From the NCBI GenBank assembly GCA_036675505.1, contig JAKFEW010000039.1, forward strand, positions 1-55,459: a stretch of 55,459 bases of DNA, in the 5' to 3' direction. Source of the stretch: JAKFEW01 sp036675505. Lineage in GTDB: Bacteria > Cyanobacteriota > Sericytochromatia > S15B-MN24 > JAQBPE01. The position numbers and the translations under genes were made by a program. The notes under the pieces were generated by a model. It saw nothing but the letters and a program-made list of their open reading frames with translations, was not told the DNA's origin and ran no database searches. Positions 1 to 10,262 of the stretch are shown here, piece after piece (the stretch's first letter is position 1; each line of letters begins with the position of its first letter).

Positions 1-332
1 CGGGCCACCTCCACGCGCGCGATCGCGGCGGCCCGGCTGCGCGGATCGAGCGGCTGGAGCGGCACGGGCCGGATCTCGGCCAGCACCTGGCCCCGGCGCA
101 CGCGGTCGCCGGGGCGCAGCGGGATGCGGCCGAGGCTCCCCGCCACCGCCGCCGAGACCACCACGCGCTCGCGGACGTGCGCGTGCCCCTCCTCCTCGAT
201 CTCGACGCGCAGCGGGCCCCGGGCGGCGGCCGCCACGTCCACGGCCAGCGGCTTCGGCCAGAAGCCCCACGCGATCGCCCCGATCACCGCGGCCATCACC
301 ACGAGCCCGATCGCCCGGAACGACAGCTTCAT
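1..332 (-). CDS. HlyD/MacA-family periplasmic adaptor, N-terminal part (3' end beyond window)
   Basis: The minus-strand frame opens at ATG 332 behind a GGAGG ribosome site and runs off the left window edge. The visible 110 residues begin with one N-terminal membrane anchor (about residues 5-22, ending in AWGFWP). A beta-barrel/biotinyl-lipoyl-like segment follows (VEIEEEGHAHVRERVVVSA, then IPLRPGDRVRRGQVLAEI), the usual start of a membrane fusion protein. It follows the FtsX-type permease by 10 bp and the LolD-type ATPase before that, so it should couple an ABC exporter to an outer-membrane channel, as MacA does in MacAB-TolC. Substrate unknown. The C-terminal two thirds are not visible. Confidence 0.85.
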   Translation of the reverse strand, partial: MKLSFRAIGLVVMAAVIGAIAWGFWPKPLAVDVAAAARGPLRVEIEEEGHAHVRERVVVSAAVAGSLGRIPLRPGDRVRRGQVLAEIRPVPLQPLDPRSRAAAIARVEVA

Positions 333-342
333 CGTCCGCCTC

Positions 343-2697
343 CTAATCCCGCGCCTTGAGCACGCCCACGAGGTCCAGGTCGTCAGCCATACGGCGGACC
401 CGCCAGGCGCTCGCCGTGCCGGCGGCCAGCACCACCGCCGCCGCGAACGCCAACGTCCCGGTCGAGACCACGACCGGGAAGCGGTACAGCTCCCGGTCCA
501 CGCTGGCGAGGGCCAGGTGGCCGAGGCCCTCGCCGATCGGCAGCCCGAGCGGGATCCCGGCCAGCAGCTGCACGGCCTGCTCGCCGACGAGCACCGCGCC
601 CACCTCGGCGCGCGTGAAGCCGAGGATGCGCAGCGTCGCGAGGTCGCGGCCCCGCGTGGCGAGCGCGATGCGGGCGTTCGTGTAGACGACGCCCACGGCC
701 AGGACCGCGGCGAATGCCGCGAGGACGACCTGGTAGGTCAGGAACACCCTCGCGACCTGCGCCTCGAAAAGCGCCTTCACGCGGGCCCGAGGCGACACGC
801 GCAGCACCGTCGGCATCGCCTCGAGCCGGGCGATCACCGCGTCGCGCGCGCCGGGCTCGACGGCGAGCATGGCGCCGCTGTCGCGCGGCCCGCCCAGCAG
901 CCGATCGAGCGCCGTGATGGGCATGTAGGCGCCGAGCCCGATCATGTCGTCCACCAGGGCGGCGACCGTCAGGGCGCGCCGGGGCCGCGCACCTTCCAGC
1001 ACCTCGACCTCCACGCGATCGCCCGGCGCCACGCCGAGCCGGGCCGCGAGCTCGCGCGAGAGCGCGAGGCCGCCCGCGGGGAGGGGCACCGGCCGGCCGG
1101 CGAGGTCGAGCAGCCGTCGCAGCGTCGCGCCCTCGTCGACGCCGGTCAGCACGGCCTCGCGGCGGCGCGTGCCCGCGAGGATGCGCACGGGCACCTCGCG
1201 GGCGCGCTCCACGAGCCGTACGCCGGGGATGTGGGCGAGGCCGCCGCGCACGGCCGGCGCGAGCGGGTGGGTGTAGGCGATGCTCACGTCCTCGCGCTGC
1301 ACGCGGTCGAACTGGAGCGCCATCAGGTGGTCGATCGAGTCGAAGGCGAGCCGCCCGGCGACCACGATCGCCGTCGCGAGCGCGATCGCGAGCACCGAGA
1401 GCAGCGTCCGGCCGCCCTGGCGCTCGAGGTCCCGCAGCACCATCCGCTCGGCCACCGGGAACGTCCGCAGCGCGCCCCAGCGCTCGAGGCGGGTGGGGCC
1501 ACGCTGGGCGGGCGCCGCCGGGCGCATGGCCTCCGCGGCGGGCAGCCGCACGGCCCGCGCGACCGCGCCGAGCGCGCCGAGCAGGGCCGCGCCCGCGCTG
1601 AGCAGCACGCCGAACGCGAGGTCCGCGGGCGCCAGGCGGTAGCCGAGCACCGGCAGCCGGAAGTAGGTGGCGTAGAGGTCGACGAAGGTCCGCCCGCCCC
1701 AGACGCCGAGCCCGATCCCGAACAGCGCGCCCAGGCCCGCGACGGCCAGCGCGAAGAGCGCGTAGTGCGAGCCGACCTCGGCGTTCGTGTAGCCGAGCGC
1801 CTTCAAGGCCGCGAGCTGCTCGCGCTGCCCCGCGACGATGCGCCCGAGCAGGAGGTGCAGCAGGAACATGGCGACGGCGAGGATCACCAGCGGCAGCAAG
1901 GTCGCCGACCCGGCGAGCTGGCGCAGCTCCTGGTCGAGCAGGCGGTGCGAAGCCTGGCGATCGCGGCCGTAGGCGTCGAGGCCGCCGTACGGCGCGAGGA
2001 TCCGGTCCACCGAGGCCAGCACCGCGCGGGCGTCCGCGCCCGGCGAGAACGCCAGGGCCAGGTCGTTGAACGCGCCGGCCATCCCCTCCGCGCGCTCGAG
2101 CGCCCGCCGCTCGACCCAGAACACGCCGTACCGTTCGTCGTCGGGCACGAAGCCGCCCGCCGGGATGATCCACACGTACTCCGGCGAGAGCGCGACGCCC
2201 ACGACCACGAGCGCGACCCGGCGGCCGCGCAGCACGGCGCCGAGCGCGTCGCCCGGGCGCAGGCGGTTCGCGGCCGCGAAGGCCTCGCCCACCACGACCT
2301 CGTCCGCCCGCCCCGGCTCGGGCAGGCGGCCGGCGCGCAGCGTGAGCGCGTTGAGGCCGGCGTCGCGCTCGAGCGACACGAAGCGGCCGAAGGCCGAGGC
2401 GCGCGCGCCCGGCAGCGCGACCCGGCCCTCCACCACCACGCGGGCCTGCACGTCGGCCACCCCCGGCAGCGCGCGGACCCGCTCGGCGGCGGCCAGCGGC
2501 GCGCGCTGCACGGCCGCGAACCCGTCCGCGAAGCGGTTGGTCGCGTAGAAGGCGTCCCGCGAGGCCACCAGCGAGCGGTAGGTCGTGCCCGAGGCCACGT
2601 AGCTCGCGATGCCGCACCCCACCACGAGCGCGATGGCGAGCACCTGGCCCTTGAGGCGCCACAGGTCGCGCAGGAGCTTGCGGTCGAGCGCCCTCAC
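343..2697 (-). CDS. FtsX-like ABC transporter permease
   Basis: A 784-residue inner-membrane protein. It has an N-terminal membrane segment (ALVVGCGIASYVASGT), a large extracytoplasmic loop, an FtsX block of three helices near residues 265-380 (LLPLVILAVAMFLLHLLLG onward), a second loop domain, and a second FtsX block at the C-terminus (VVLAAFAAVLAVGVVYTNA; AAVVLAAGTASAWRVRRM). This duplicated layout is typical of MacB/LolCE-like exporters working by mechanotransmission on periplasmic substrates. GTG 2697 is chosen because it lies 10 bp after the ATPase stop; the adaptor gene starts 10 bp downstream. All three are one operon. Whether it exports a drug, a lipid or a peptide cannot be read from sequence. 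Confidence 0.88.
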   Translation of the reverse strand: MRALDRKLLRDLWRLKGQVLAIALVVGCGIASYVASGTTYRSLVASRDAFYATNRFADGFAAVQRAPLAAAERVRALPGVADVQARVVVEGRVALPGARASAFGRFVSLERDAGLNALTLRAGRLPEPGRADEVVVGEAFAAANRLRPGDALGAVLRGRRVALVVVGVALSPEYVWIIPAGGFVPDDERYGVFWVERRALERAEGMAGAFNDLALAFSPGADARAVLASVDRILAPYGGLDAYGRDRQASHRLLDQELRQLAGSATLLPLVILAVAMFLLHLLLGRIVAGQREQLAALKALGYTNAEVGSHYALFALAVAGLGALFGIGLGVWGGRTFVDLYATYFRLPVLGYRLAPADLAFGVLLSAGAALLGALGAVARAVRLPAAEAMRPAAPAQRGPTRLERWGALRTFPVAERMVLRDLERQGGRTLLSVLAIALATAIVVAGRLAFDSIDHLMALQFDRVQREDVSIAYTHPLAPAVRGGLAHIPGVRLVERAREVPVRILAGTRRREAVLTGVDEGATLRRLLDLAGRPVPLPAGGLALSRELAARLGVAPGDRVEVEVLEGARPRRALTVAALVDDMIGLGAYMPITALDRLLGGPRDSGAMLAVEPGARDAVIARLEAMPTVLRVSPRARVKALFEAQVARVFLTYQVVLAAFAAVLAVGVVYTNARIALATRGRDLATLRILGFTRAEVGAVLVGEQAVQLLAGIPLGLPIGEGLGHLALASVDRELYRFPVVVSTGTLAFAAAVVLAAGTASAWRVRRMADDLDLVGVLKARD

Positions 2698-2707
2698 CCG
2701 CCGGCCC

Positions 2708-3442
<735 letters not shown>

Positions 3443-3550
3443 GGCGTACTCCTGAACGAGGGTGGCACCCGCTCATCTTGCGCTCCTGCGTCCCTGGTTC
3501 GCATAGCCGACCGGCGGTCCGACGCCGCGCGGTCCCCGGCAGGCACCGGC

Positions 3551-4426
3551 TCACGCGCCCACGCGGTGGACGAGCACCGGCCAGGTCGACCGCCGGAGCA
3601 CCGCCTTCAGCACGGCCGCATGGTCGCTGTCGAGCCGCCCGTGCCAGCCGAGCACGATGGCGTCGGGCTCGGACGCCGCCGCCGTGGCCAGGATCGCCTC
3701 CTCGGGCGGCCCGGCGCCGATCAGGAGCTCGGGCTCGTCGGCGCTCACGGTCACGCGGCAGCCGCAGCGGGCCAGGAACTCCGCGCGCCACGCGCCCCAC
3801 TCGTGCTGCGGCTGATCCAGGAACCGCGGGACCCCCAGCGACCCGGCCTCCGCGGGCGTCGCGGCGGCGACGTGGAGGAGCACCAGCCGGCCGCCGAGCG
3901 CCCGGGCGAACGCGGCCGCGAGCGGCACCGCCGCCGTGGTGCTCGGCGTCCCGTCGTGCGGCAGCAGCACCCGGCCCTTCCGCCCCCAGGTCTCGTCCAG
4001 GCCCGGCGGGACCATCAACACGGGGCACGGCGCCGCCGCGAGGATCGTCTCGCGCACGGCGCCGAGCCCCTGGCCGCCGCCGCGTGGGCTCGGCAGCCCC
4101 ATGACGACGAGCCCGCACGCGGTCCGCGCGGCGAGCGCGAGCACCGCCGCCGCCGGCTCGCCGTCGAGCGGCACGATCGTGCTGTCGCCCGCCTCCTCGG
4201 GGCCGAGGCCGACCCGCGCCAGCACGGCCGCCGGCCACAGCGGCCGGCCCGTGGCGTGCGCGACGATCAGGCTCCGGCCGAGCGCCGCGCCGACGATGCG
4301 CGCCACGTGGACGGCGCTGTGCGCGTAGGCCGGGTTGTCGAGCGGCAAGAGGATCGGGCCCGGCGGCATGCCCGCCGCCTCGCAGGGTGCCGCCTCGTCG
4401 CTCAGCGGTCGGTCGGATCGTCCCAT
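3551..4426 (-). CDS. Tandem universal stress protein (two UspA-like domains)
   Basis: 291 residues from ATG 4426, which has a strong GGAGGAGG site; an upstream extension would run through Arg-rich antisense-like sequence and is rejected. Domain 1 (about 20-135) begins PILLPLDNPAYAHSAVHVAR and ends AAAPCPVLMVP. Domain 2 (about 145-290) begins RVLLPHDGTPSTTAAVPLA and ends STWPVLVHRVGA. The nucleotide-binding glycine loops are degenerate (for example GWHGRLDSD), so ATP binding is uncertain. Its first 25 bp overlap the end of the GH65 gene, so the two are probably translated together. Role inferred as a stress-response protein; no direct functional evidence. Confidence 0.8.
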   Translation of the reverse strand: MGRSDRPLSDEAAPCEAAGMPPGPILLPLDNPAYAHSAVHVARIVGAALGRSLIVAHATGRPLWPAAVLARVGLGPEEAGDSTIVPLDGEPAAAVLALAARTACGLVVMGLPSPRGGGQGLGAVRETILAAAPCPVLMVPPGLDETWGRKGRVLLPHDGTPSTTAAVPLAAAFARALGGRLVLLHVAAATPAEAGSLGVPRFLDQPQHEWGAWRAEFLARCGCRVTVSADEPELLIGAGPPEEAILATAAASEPDAIVLGWHGRLDSDHAAVLKAVLRRSTWPVLVHRVGA

Positions 4427-7400
4427 CGCCAGCCTCCTCCTTCCCGGGACGCCTGCAGGCGTCCGTCGGCCAGGCTCCGGGGCCCCGCCCCGGGGAGCGT
4501 CACCACGAGCGGCGCGGCGCCGGCCTCGACGACCGCCACCGCGATGAGCGCGGGCGTGATCGCGACGCGCACGCGCCAGCCGCGGCACGCGAACGGGAAC
4601 GCGAGCCTACGCCACCCCGGTGGCAGGGCCGGCGTGAGCGCGAGCGCGCCGTCGCCGACCTGGGCGCCGCCGAAGCCGAACACCGCCAGCTGCCAGAGGC
4701 CGCCCTGCGTGGCCATGTGAATGCCCGCGGCCGTGTTGCCGAAGCGGTCATCGACGTCGATCGCGCCCGCGAGCCGGAAGTACCGCTGCGCCAACTCCAA
4801 CTCGCCGAGCCGCGCGGCGACGAGCCCGTGGGTCGCCGGGCTGAGCGAGCTGCCGTGGACGGCGCGCGGCTCGTAGTAGGCGAAGGTCGCCCGCCGCACG
4901 GCATCGGGGAAGCGCTCCCACAGCAGGTGCAGCAGCATGACCGCATCCGCCTGCTTGATCGCCTGCGAGCGGGCCTGCAGCGCCGGGTCGAGCGCGAGGG
5001 CCACGGCCGGCGAAGGTACGAGCGTGGCGGCTTCGACGGCCGCGAGGGCGTGGTACCCGGCGAACTGCTCGAAGACGCCCGTCGCCGGATCGAGGCCGGT
5101 CACCAGGCGGTCCGCAACCTCGGCCCAGGCCGCGGGCTCGGCCGGGTCCCAGGCCAGCCGGTCCGCGAGCACCCGCCAGGCGTCCGGCTGCCGCCCGGCC
5201 AGGTCGGCGACGGCCTCACAGGCCCGCTCGAGCGCCCACTGCGCCATGACGTTGGTGTAGGCGTTGTCGTCGACGCCCACGTGGTACTCGTCGGGGCCGA
5301 TCACGCCGCGGACGTGGTACCGGCCGTCATCACCGCGTTCCGCGCGGCTGCGCCAGAAGCGGGCCACCTCGACGAGGATCTCGACGCCGGCCTCGCGCAT
5401 GAAGGCCTCGTCCGCCGTCGCCTGCCAGTAGCGCCAGACGGCATGGGCGATCGCCGACGAGACGTGCTGTTCGGCGAGCCCCGTCAGGATCGGCACGACC
5501 TCGCCCAACGGGCCGACGACGCGGGTCGGCGTCGCGTCCTCACCGCTGTCGGTGGACTCCCAGGCGAAGAGGGCGCCCGCGTGGCCGAGCGCGCGCGCGC
5601 GGGCCCGCGCGGCCGGAAGGGTGCCATGGCGATAGGCCAGGAGCGCGCGCGCGGCCGCGGGCTCGGTGTGGAGGTAGAACGGGAGGAGGTAGACCTCGGT
5701 GTCCCAGAAGACGTGCCCGCGGTAGCCCTCGCCGGTCAGCCCGCGCGCGGCGATCGACGCCCCGGCGTCGGCCGGGTCGGTGGCGCCGATCAGGTGGTAC
5801 GCGGCGAAGCGCAGCGCGTGCTGCGCCGCGTCGTCCCCGTCGACCTCCACGTCGGCCGCGGCCCAGCGCGCCGCCCAGGCGCGGGCGTGGTCGGCCTCGA
5901 GCGCGGCGAGGGCCGTCGCGTCCAGGCGGGCGGCATGCGCGAGCGCCGCGGCGAGCGGGTCGGCGGCGTCCCGCGACGAGTGGAGCGCGAGCTTCCGGAC
6001 CAGCGCGCACGCGCCGCCCATCGGCGGGGCCCCGGTGTAGTGCACGGCCACATGGCCCGGCCCCACCTCGGTGGTCGGCGGCGCGAGGCCGCTCAGGTCG
6101 CTGGCCGCGGCCAGCGCGAGCGTGGCGCCCGCGCCGTGCACCCGCGCCGCCAGGTGAGGCCAGGGGACGCCCCCCGCCGCGAGCGGCGCGAGGTGCGCCG
6201 CCCCGCTCAGGTTGCCGACGCGCGCGTCCAGCCAGGCCGTCAGCGTGATGGCCCCGCCGTAGTTCTCCGGCACCAGCCAGAACGCCTGCACGAGCAGGCG
6301 GCGGTCGGCCAGCGAGGCCCAGCGGACCTCGTGCAGGCGGGTCACGCGGCCGCGCGGCGAGCGGTGGCGCCACACCAGGTGCCAGACGCCGCGCCGCAGG
6401 TCGAGGACGCGGCGGTGCAGCAGGGACTCGCCCGCCGCCAGGTCCAGGCGCTCGCCGTCGATCGTGATCGCGACGCGGCGCCAGTCCGGCGCGACCACCA
6501 GCTCCTGGATGCCGTCCGGCGCCGCGCCGAAGATGCCGGCCGCGAAGGTCGCCGGGCGCGCGTCCGGCCCGCCCGCCGCGAGGGCCGACCGGGCGCCCAG
6601 CCGCCCGTTGGCGATCGCGAAGCGGGTCTCGACGGCGTGCTCGCCGGCGAGGCGGCCGTCCTCGACCAGCGTCCAGGCCGGGTCGAGGCCGGGCACGAAG
6701 GCCGCCGGCGGGGTCGGGCGCCGCGGCAGCCCGGCCTGCCAGGCCAACAGGTGCAAGAAGGCCACAGGCCCGCCCGGCAGCCCGATCACGCCGGGCGGGA
6801 CGCCGCCAGGCTCGGCGCCTACCGAGACGAACGTCGCGCGCCCGGCGGCCGGGATCATCAGCAACGCGTCGCTGCCCGGCTCGCCGGCCACCTCGCCGAA
6901 CTCGTCGCCGACCACCAGGAGGTCCTCGGCCGGCACGCCCAGCGCCGGCGCCAGGTGCGCCATCACCCAGGCCATCGTGTCGCCCTTGTCGGTCAGCCCG
7001 ATCTCCACGTGCTTGACGTCGCTCGTGACGCGCGCGTCGGGCAGCCCGGCGGCGCGCGCGGCCTCGCGGGCGCAGGCCAACGCCTCGGCCAGGCCGTCGG
7101 GCCGGCCCGCGCGGGCGAAGCGCTCGCGGACGGCCGCCAGCAGCTCCGCGATGCGGGCCTTGGGCGGATCATGCCAGGCCGGCCCCGGGATCAGATCGAT
7201 CTTTCGTCGGTTCATGCGGTCGGCGATGACGGCGACCTCGAGCCCGGTGCGCGCCTGGAGCGTGGCCTGGACCTGGGCGGCCGCGGCGTCCAGCCGGGCG
7301 TCCTCGTCCGGCGTCGCGACCCGGCGCCAGATCCGCGTCGCCGCGCCGTCCGGGCCGACCTCGAAGACCTCGCTGCCGCGGTTCGTGGCGATGAAGAGGC

Positions 7401-7641
7401 GGCGGGACGGGACCGGCGCGGCCGCCAGGTCCAGCTGCCCGAGGACGTTCCCTATGTGCGTGCCGGTCACGACCACGAGCGTGACCGCCTGCGCCGCCGC
7501 GAGCGCGAGCAGGCGCTCGCGGAGCGCGGACGCGTCGGCGCGGCGATCGGCGACGGCGGTCCCGTCCCAGTCGAACACGACGACGGCGAAGGGCCGTAGG
7601 AGCAGCTCGGGCAGCGGGTCGTGGGGGCTCGATTCAACCAC
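4402..7641 (-). CDS. HAD-like hydrolase fused to GH65 glycoside phosphorylase/hydrolase
   Basis: 1079 residues in two parts. Residues about 15-280 form a HAD domain: motif I is VVFDWDGTAV, and LVVVTGTHIG and LLVVGDEFGE are later motifs. RKIDLIPG suggests a sucrose/trehalose-phosphatase-like cap. From about residue 320 to the end it is GH65. GHVFWDTEVYLLPF lies near 645, the GVIGPDEYH motif near 780 carries the general acid Glu, then DDNAYTNVMAQWAL and EPRAVHGSSLSP. GH65 enzymes reversibly phosphorolyse trehalose, maltose, kojibiose or nigerose, or hydrolyse alpha-linked disaccharides. A HAD partner could process the sugar phosphate released, or make this a disaccharide-handling bifunctional enzyme. 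Start GTG 7641. Substrate cannot be assigned. Confidence 0.85.
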   Translation of the reverse strand: MVESSPHDPLPELLLRPFAVVVFDWDGTAVADRRADASALRERLLALAAAQAVTLVVVTGTHIGNVLGQLDLAAAPVPSRRLFIATNRGSEVFEVGPDGAATRIWRRVATPDEDARLDAAAAQVQATLQARTGLEVAVIADRMNRRKIDLIPGPAWHDPPKARIAELLAAVRERFARAGRPDGLAEALACAREAARAAGLPDARVTSDVKHVEIGLTDKGDTMAWVMAHLAPALGVPAEDLLVVGDEFGEVAGEPGSDALLMIPAAGRATFVSVGAEPGGVPPGVIGLPGGPVAFLHLLAWQAGLPRRPTPPAAFVPGLDPAWTLVEDGRLAGEHAVETRFAIANGRLGARSALAAGGPDARPATFAAGIFGAAPDGIQELVVAPDWRRVAITIDGERLDLAAGESLLHRRVLDLRRGVWHLVWRHRSPRGRVTRLHEVRWASLADRRLLVQAFWLVPENYGGAITLTAWLDARVGNLSGAAHLAPLAAGGVPWPHLAARVHGAGATLALAAASDLSGLAPPTTEVGPGHVAVHYTGAPPMGGACALVRKLALHSSRDAADPLAAALAHAARLDATALAALEADHARAWAARWAAADVEVDGDDAAQHALRFAAYHLIGATDPADAGASIAARGLTGEGYRGHVFWDTEVYLLPFYLHTEPAAARALLAYRHGTLPAARARARALGHAGALFAWESTDSGEDATPTRVVGPLGEVVPILTGLAEQHVSSAIAHAVWRYWQATADEAFMREAGVEILVEVARFWRSRAERGDDGRYHVRGVIGPDEYHVGVDDNAYTNVMAQWALERACEAVADLAGRQPDAWRVLADRLAWDPAEPAAWAEVADRLVTGLDPATGVFEQFAGYHALAAVEAATLVPSPAVALALDPALQARSQAIKQADAVMLLHLLWERFPDAVRRATFAYYEPRAVHGSSLSPATHGLVAARLGELELAQRYFRLAGAIDVDDRFGNTAAGIHMATQGGLWQLAVFGFGGAQVGDGALALTPALPPGWRRLAFPFACRGWRVRVAITPALIAVAVVEAGAAPLVVTLPGAGPRSLADGRLQASREGGGWRWDDPTDR

Positions 7642-7787
7642 CGGGCTGGCTTCCGCTTCTTGTGGGGTCGCAGGGCGGGACGAACGAAGTATACGCCGCC
7701 AGCCGCCGGCGGCCTATGTGCGAATTGCCCTGAGAACGTGAAAGCGTTGTCGCCTGGACGGCGCCTCACCGCGCATCACGCCGGCGC

Positions 7788-8870
7788 TCACCGCATGACC
7801 TGCCACATCAGGAGGCCGGCGAGGCCCGAGCCCGCGGGCCCGGCCTGGTGGACGAGGTTCAGCGCGAGCTTCGCGCCGTTGCTCGCCGGCACGCCCCACA
7901 GCGGGCCTGGATAGCCGTTCAGGCCGAGCGTCAGGTCTCGCTGGACCCGTGCCCGTGCCTGATCCGGGTCCCAGGCCTCGTACCTGGCGACGAGCTGCAG
8001 CTCCGGCCGCATGAAGCCCGAGACCTGGACGAACCACCCGAGCTTCGTCGTACCGCCGTCCATCCCCCAGAGCGCCTCGGCCCGACCGGCCAGCGGGCCG
8101 AGCGGCACGTCGAGGCTCAGCCCGGTCCGGCGGTGGTCCGGGCCGGACGGTCCGAACGCGCGTTCCTGGTGAGCCAGGCCGATCGCGACGTCGGCGGCCG
8201 GCTCGACCACCAGGCGGGCCACCAGGTCCTTGCGGTGGTCGCCTTCCGCCACGTTCATCCCCTCGCCGTTGAAGACGCCGCAGGCGAGGTCGAGCCAGGG
8301 CCAGGGGCGGCCCCGGCCCATCAGGCCGATGTCGCGCCACAGGCCGACCTGCGTCGCCGATTCGTTGAAGAGCGCCCGGCGGATCGTGACGAGATCGGCG
8401 CCCGCCTCGAGCGCCTCGGCCGACAGCGGGATGCGGAACTGCCCGGCCTGAAGCGACCAGCCGCCGTGCTCGAACCGCCCGAACGCGTCGAGCACGATCT
8501 TGTCGTCGCCGCCGCTGCGCGCCGACCAGGCTCCGGGCCGCGCCGGGTCCGTGACGATGGTGGGCGGCGCCAGCGCCCGCACGGGGTTCAACAGGACCAG
8601 GTACCCCAGCCCCGGCGCCGCCTCGCCGGTGATCCAGATGTTGGCCCGCCGGATGCGGAACCCGTCTGGCGCGAGCTCGTCCGCGAGGTACCAGCCCTGG
8701 AGCAACGTGCGGACCTGGGCGGCCGAAGCAGCCGCCGGAGGCGCAGCGGGCGAATTGATCGTCGCGCCGGCCGCCGGTGCCCGCGCGCCGGCCAGCCCCA
8801 GCAGCGCCGCCACCCAGAAGGCGCGAGCCGACCATGTCGATCGCCAAGCCGGCCTCGCCTCGATGTGCAT
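7788..8870 (-). CDS. Phosphate-selective porin O/P-like outer-membrane protein
   Basis: 360 residues. An N-terminal hydrophobic stretch (FWVAALLGLAGARAPAAGA) gives a signal peptide. The mature part alternates aromatic beta-strands, with recognisable porin O/P signatures: FRIRRANIWITGEAAPGLGY, WSLQAGQFRIPLSAEAL and FNESATQVGLWRDIGL, and it ends in strands with MWQVMR. PF07396 proteins are outer-membrane anion channels, often but not always for phosphate. ATG 8870 has a GGAGGG site 6 nt upstream. It shows that the organism has an outer membrane. It is transcribed alone; the 145 bp after its end hold nothing recognisable. Confidence 0.8.
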   Translation of the reverse strand: MHIEARPAWRSTWSARAFWVAALLGLAGARAPAAGATINSPAAPPAAASAAQVRTLLQGWYLADELAPDGFRIRRANIWITGEAAPGLGYLVLLNPVRALAPPTIVTDPARPGAWSARSGGDDKIVLDAFGRFEHGGWSLQAGQFRIPLSAEALEAGADLVTIRRALFNESATQVGLWRDIGLMGRGRPWPWLDLACGVFNGEGMNVAEGDHRKDLVARLVVEPAADVAIGLAHQERAFGPSGPDHRRTGLSLDVPLGPLAGRAEALWGMDGGTTKLGWFVQVSGFMRPELQLVARYEAWDPDQARARVQRDLTLGLNGYPGPLWGVPASNGAKLALNLVHQAGPAGSGLAGLLMWQVMR

Positions 8871-8959
8871 GAGCTCGCCCTCCTGCGGCCCGCCCGGAGC
8901 CGCTCGGCGATCAGCCTAATCGCCGCGGGCACCCACGTCATCGTGGGATCATGCGGAAC

Positions 8960-10210
8960 TCATCGTCGAGGGCGCGCGGGGGGATCGTCCGTCGGCTCCG
9001 GCGGCGGCAGAGGCTCCAGCTCGATCACGAACCGGCCATGGTCGAACGGCAGGCCGGGCGCCGGCTCGACCGGCACGAGGCGCTCGCGCACGCCTTGCCG
9101 CTGGCGTTCGAGCGCCCGGTGGTGGCAGTAGGGGTTGTCGCCCCGGCGCCCCAAGATCACGTGGGCCGTCCAGTTGCAGCCGCCGCGGCAGACGGCCGCG
9201 TAGTAGCAGCCGGCGCAGTAGCCCGTGAGCTCGGCCGTCGCAGCCTCCGGCGTCGCGAGCAGCCGGCGGTTGAAGGACAGCCGCTCGGAGGTCGCGAGCA
9301 GCTCGGCGAGCGGCGTCTCGGGCACGCGGCCGGCGACGTACGGCGCGGTCGGCAGCGAGGGGCAAGCCTTCACCGAGCCGTCGGCCTCGAGGCCGAGCAC
9401 CTGCAGGCCGGCCTGGCAGCCGCGCCAGTGGACGGCTGGATCGCCGCCGCCGCGCAGCAAGGCCTCGTAGGGCCCGAAATACCCGACGTTGTTGCCGGGG
9501 TGCAGCCGCACCCCGTCCGCCGCGGCGCGGCGGGCGATCGCCGCGAGCCGCGGGAAGACGTCGAGCAGCTCGTAAGGCTGGAGCAGGCGCTCGGGCCGAT
9601 CCGCGGCCCGGCCCATCGGCACGGTCAGCTGCACCTGCCAGGCGTGCACGCCGGCGTCGCGCGCTGTGTCGTAGATCGCGTCGAGCTCCGGCAGGCTCAG
9701 CCGGTTGATCTGCGTGTTGGCGGCGGTCTCGATCCCCGCCGCCCGCAGGTGCCCGAGCGCGGCGACCGCGGCGCGCCACGAGCCAGGCACGCCCCGCCAT
9801 TCGTCGTGCGTCGCCTCCATCCCGTCGATCGACACCGAGACGCCTTGCACGCCGGCCTCGGCCATCCGGTCGGCGAGGCGGGCCGTGACGCCGAGCCCGC
9901 CGGTGACCATCGTGACGACCATCCCGCGCCCGGCGATCGCCGCCGCGATCGCGGCCCAGTCCGCCCGCAGGTACGCCTCGCCGCCGATCAAGGTCACCTC
10001 CCGCACGCCGGCCTCGGCCAGCTGCCCCACGACGTCGAGCGCCTCGGCGGTCGTGAGCTCGCGCGGCCGGCGCGCGCCCGCCCGCGAGCCGCAGTGGCCG
10101 CAGGCGAGGTTGCAGGCCAGCGTGAGCTCCCAGACGACGTGGGTCGTCCGGGCGTAGGGGATGATGTCCGCCGCGTCCGCGGGTATGACTCGGGCGTCGG
10201 GCTCGCTCAT
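8960..10210 (-). CDS. Radical SAM/SPASM domain protein
   Basis: 416 residues from ATG 10210. The radical SAM cluster motif is CNLACGHC (CxxxCxxC) near residue 33, followed by EVTLIGGEAYLR (the GGE motif) and VSVSIDG. The C-terminal half has a SPASM cluster: CQAGLQVLGLEADGSVKACP, then GYCAGCYYAAVCRGGCNW and NPYCHH, enough Cys for auxiliary Fe-S clusters. SPASM enzymes mature peptides or proteins (thioethers, C-C bonds, epimerisation) or act on cofactors. It is divergent (52 bp) from a small CPxC protein that may be its substrate. Related enzymes in Myxococcota occur beside similar small proteins; that link is from memory, not tested. Confidence 0.85.
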   Translation of the reverse strand: MSEPDARVIPADAADIIPYARTTHVVWELTLACNLACGHCGSRAGARRPRELTTAEALDVVGQLAEAGVREVTLIGGEAYLRADWAAIAAAIAGRGMVVTMVTGGLGVTARLADRMAEAGVQGVSVSIDGMEATHDEWRGVPGSWRAAVAALGHLRAAGIETAANTQINRLSLPELDAIYDTARDAGVHAWQVQLTVPMGRAADRPERLLQPYELLDVFPRLAAIARRAAADGVRLHPGNNVGYFGPYEALLRGGGDPAVHWRGCQAGLQVLGLEADGSVKACPSLPTAPYVAGRVPETPLAELLATSERLSFNRRLLATPEAATAELTGYCAGCYYAAVCRGGCNWTAHVILGRRGDNPYCHHRALERQRQGVRERLVPVEPAPGLPFDHGRFVIELEPLPPPEPTDDPPARPRR

Positions 10211-10262
10211 GCCGCTCGCATACCCGCCGGACGGCCCGCCGTCCCGCCACCGAGGTCCCCGC

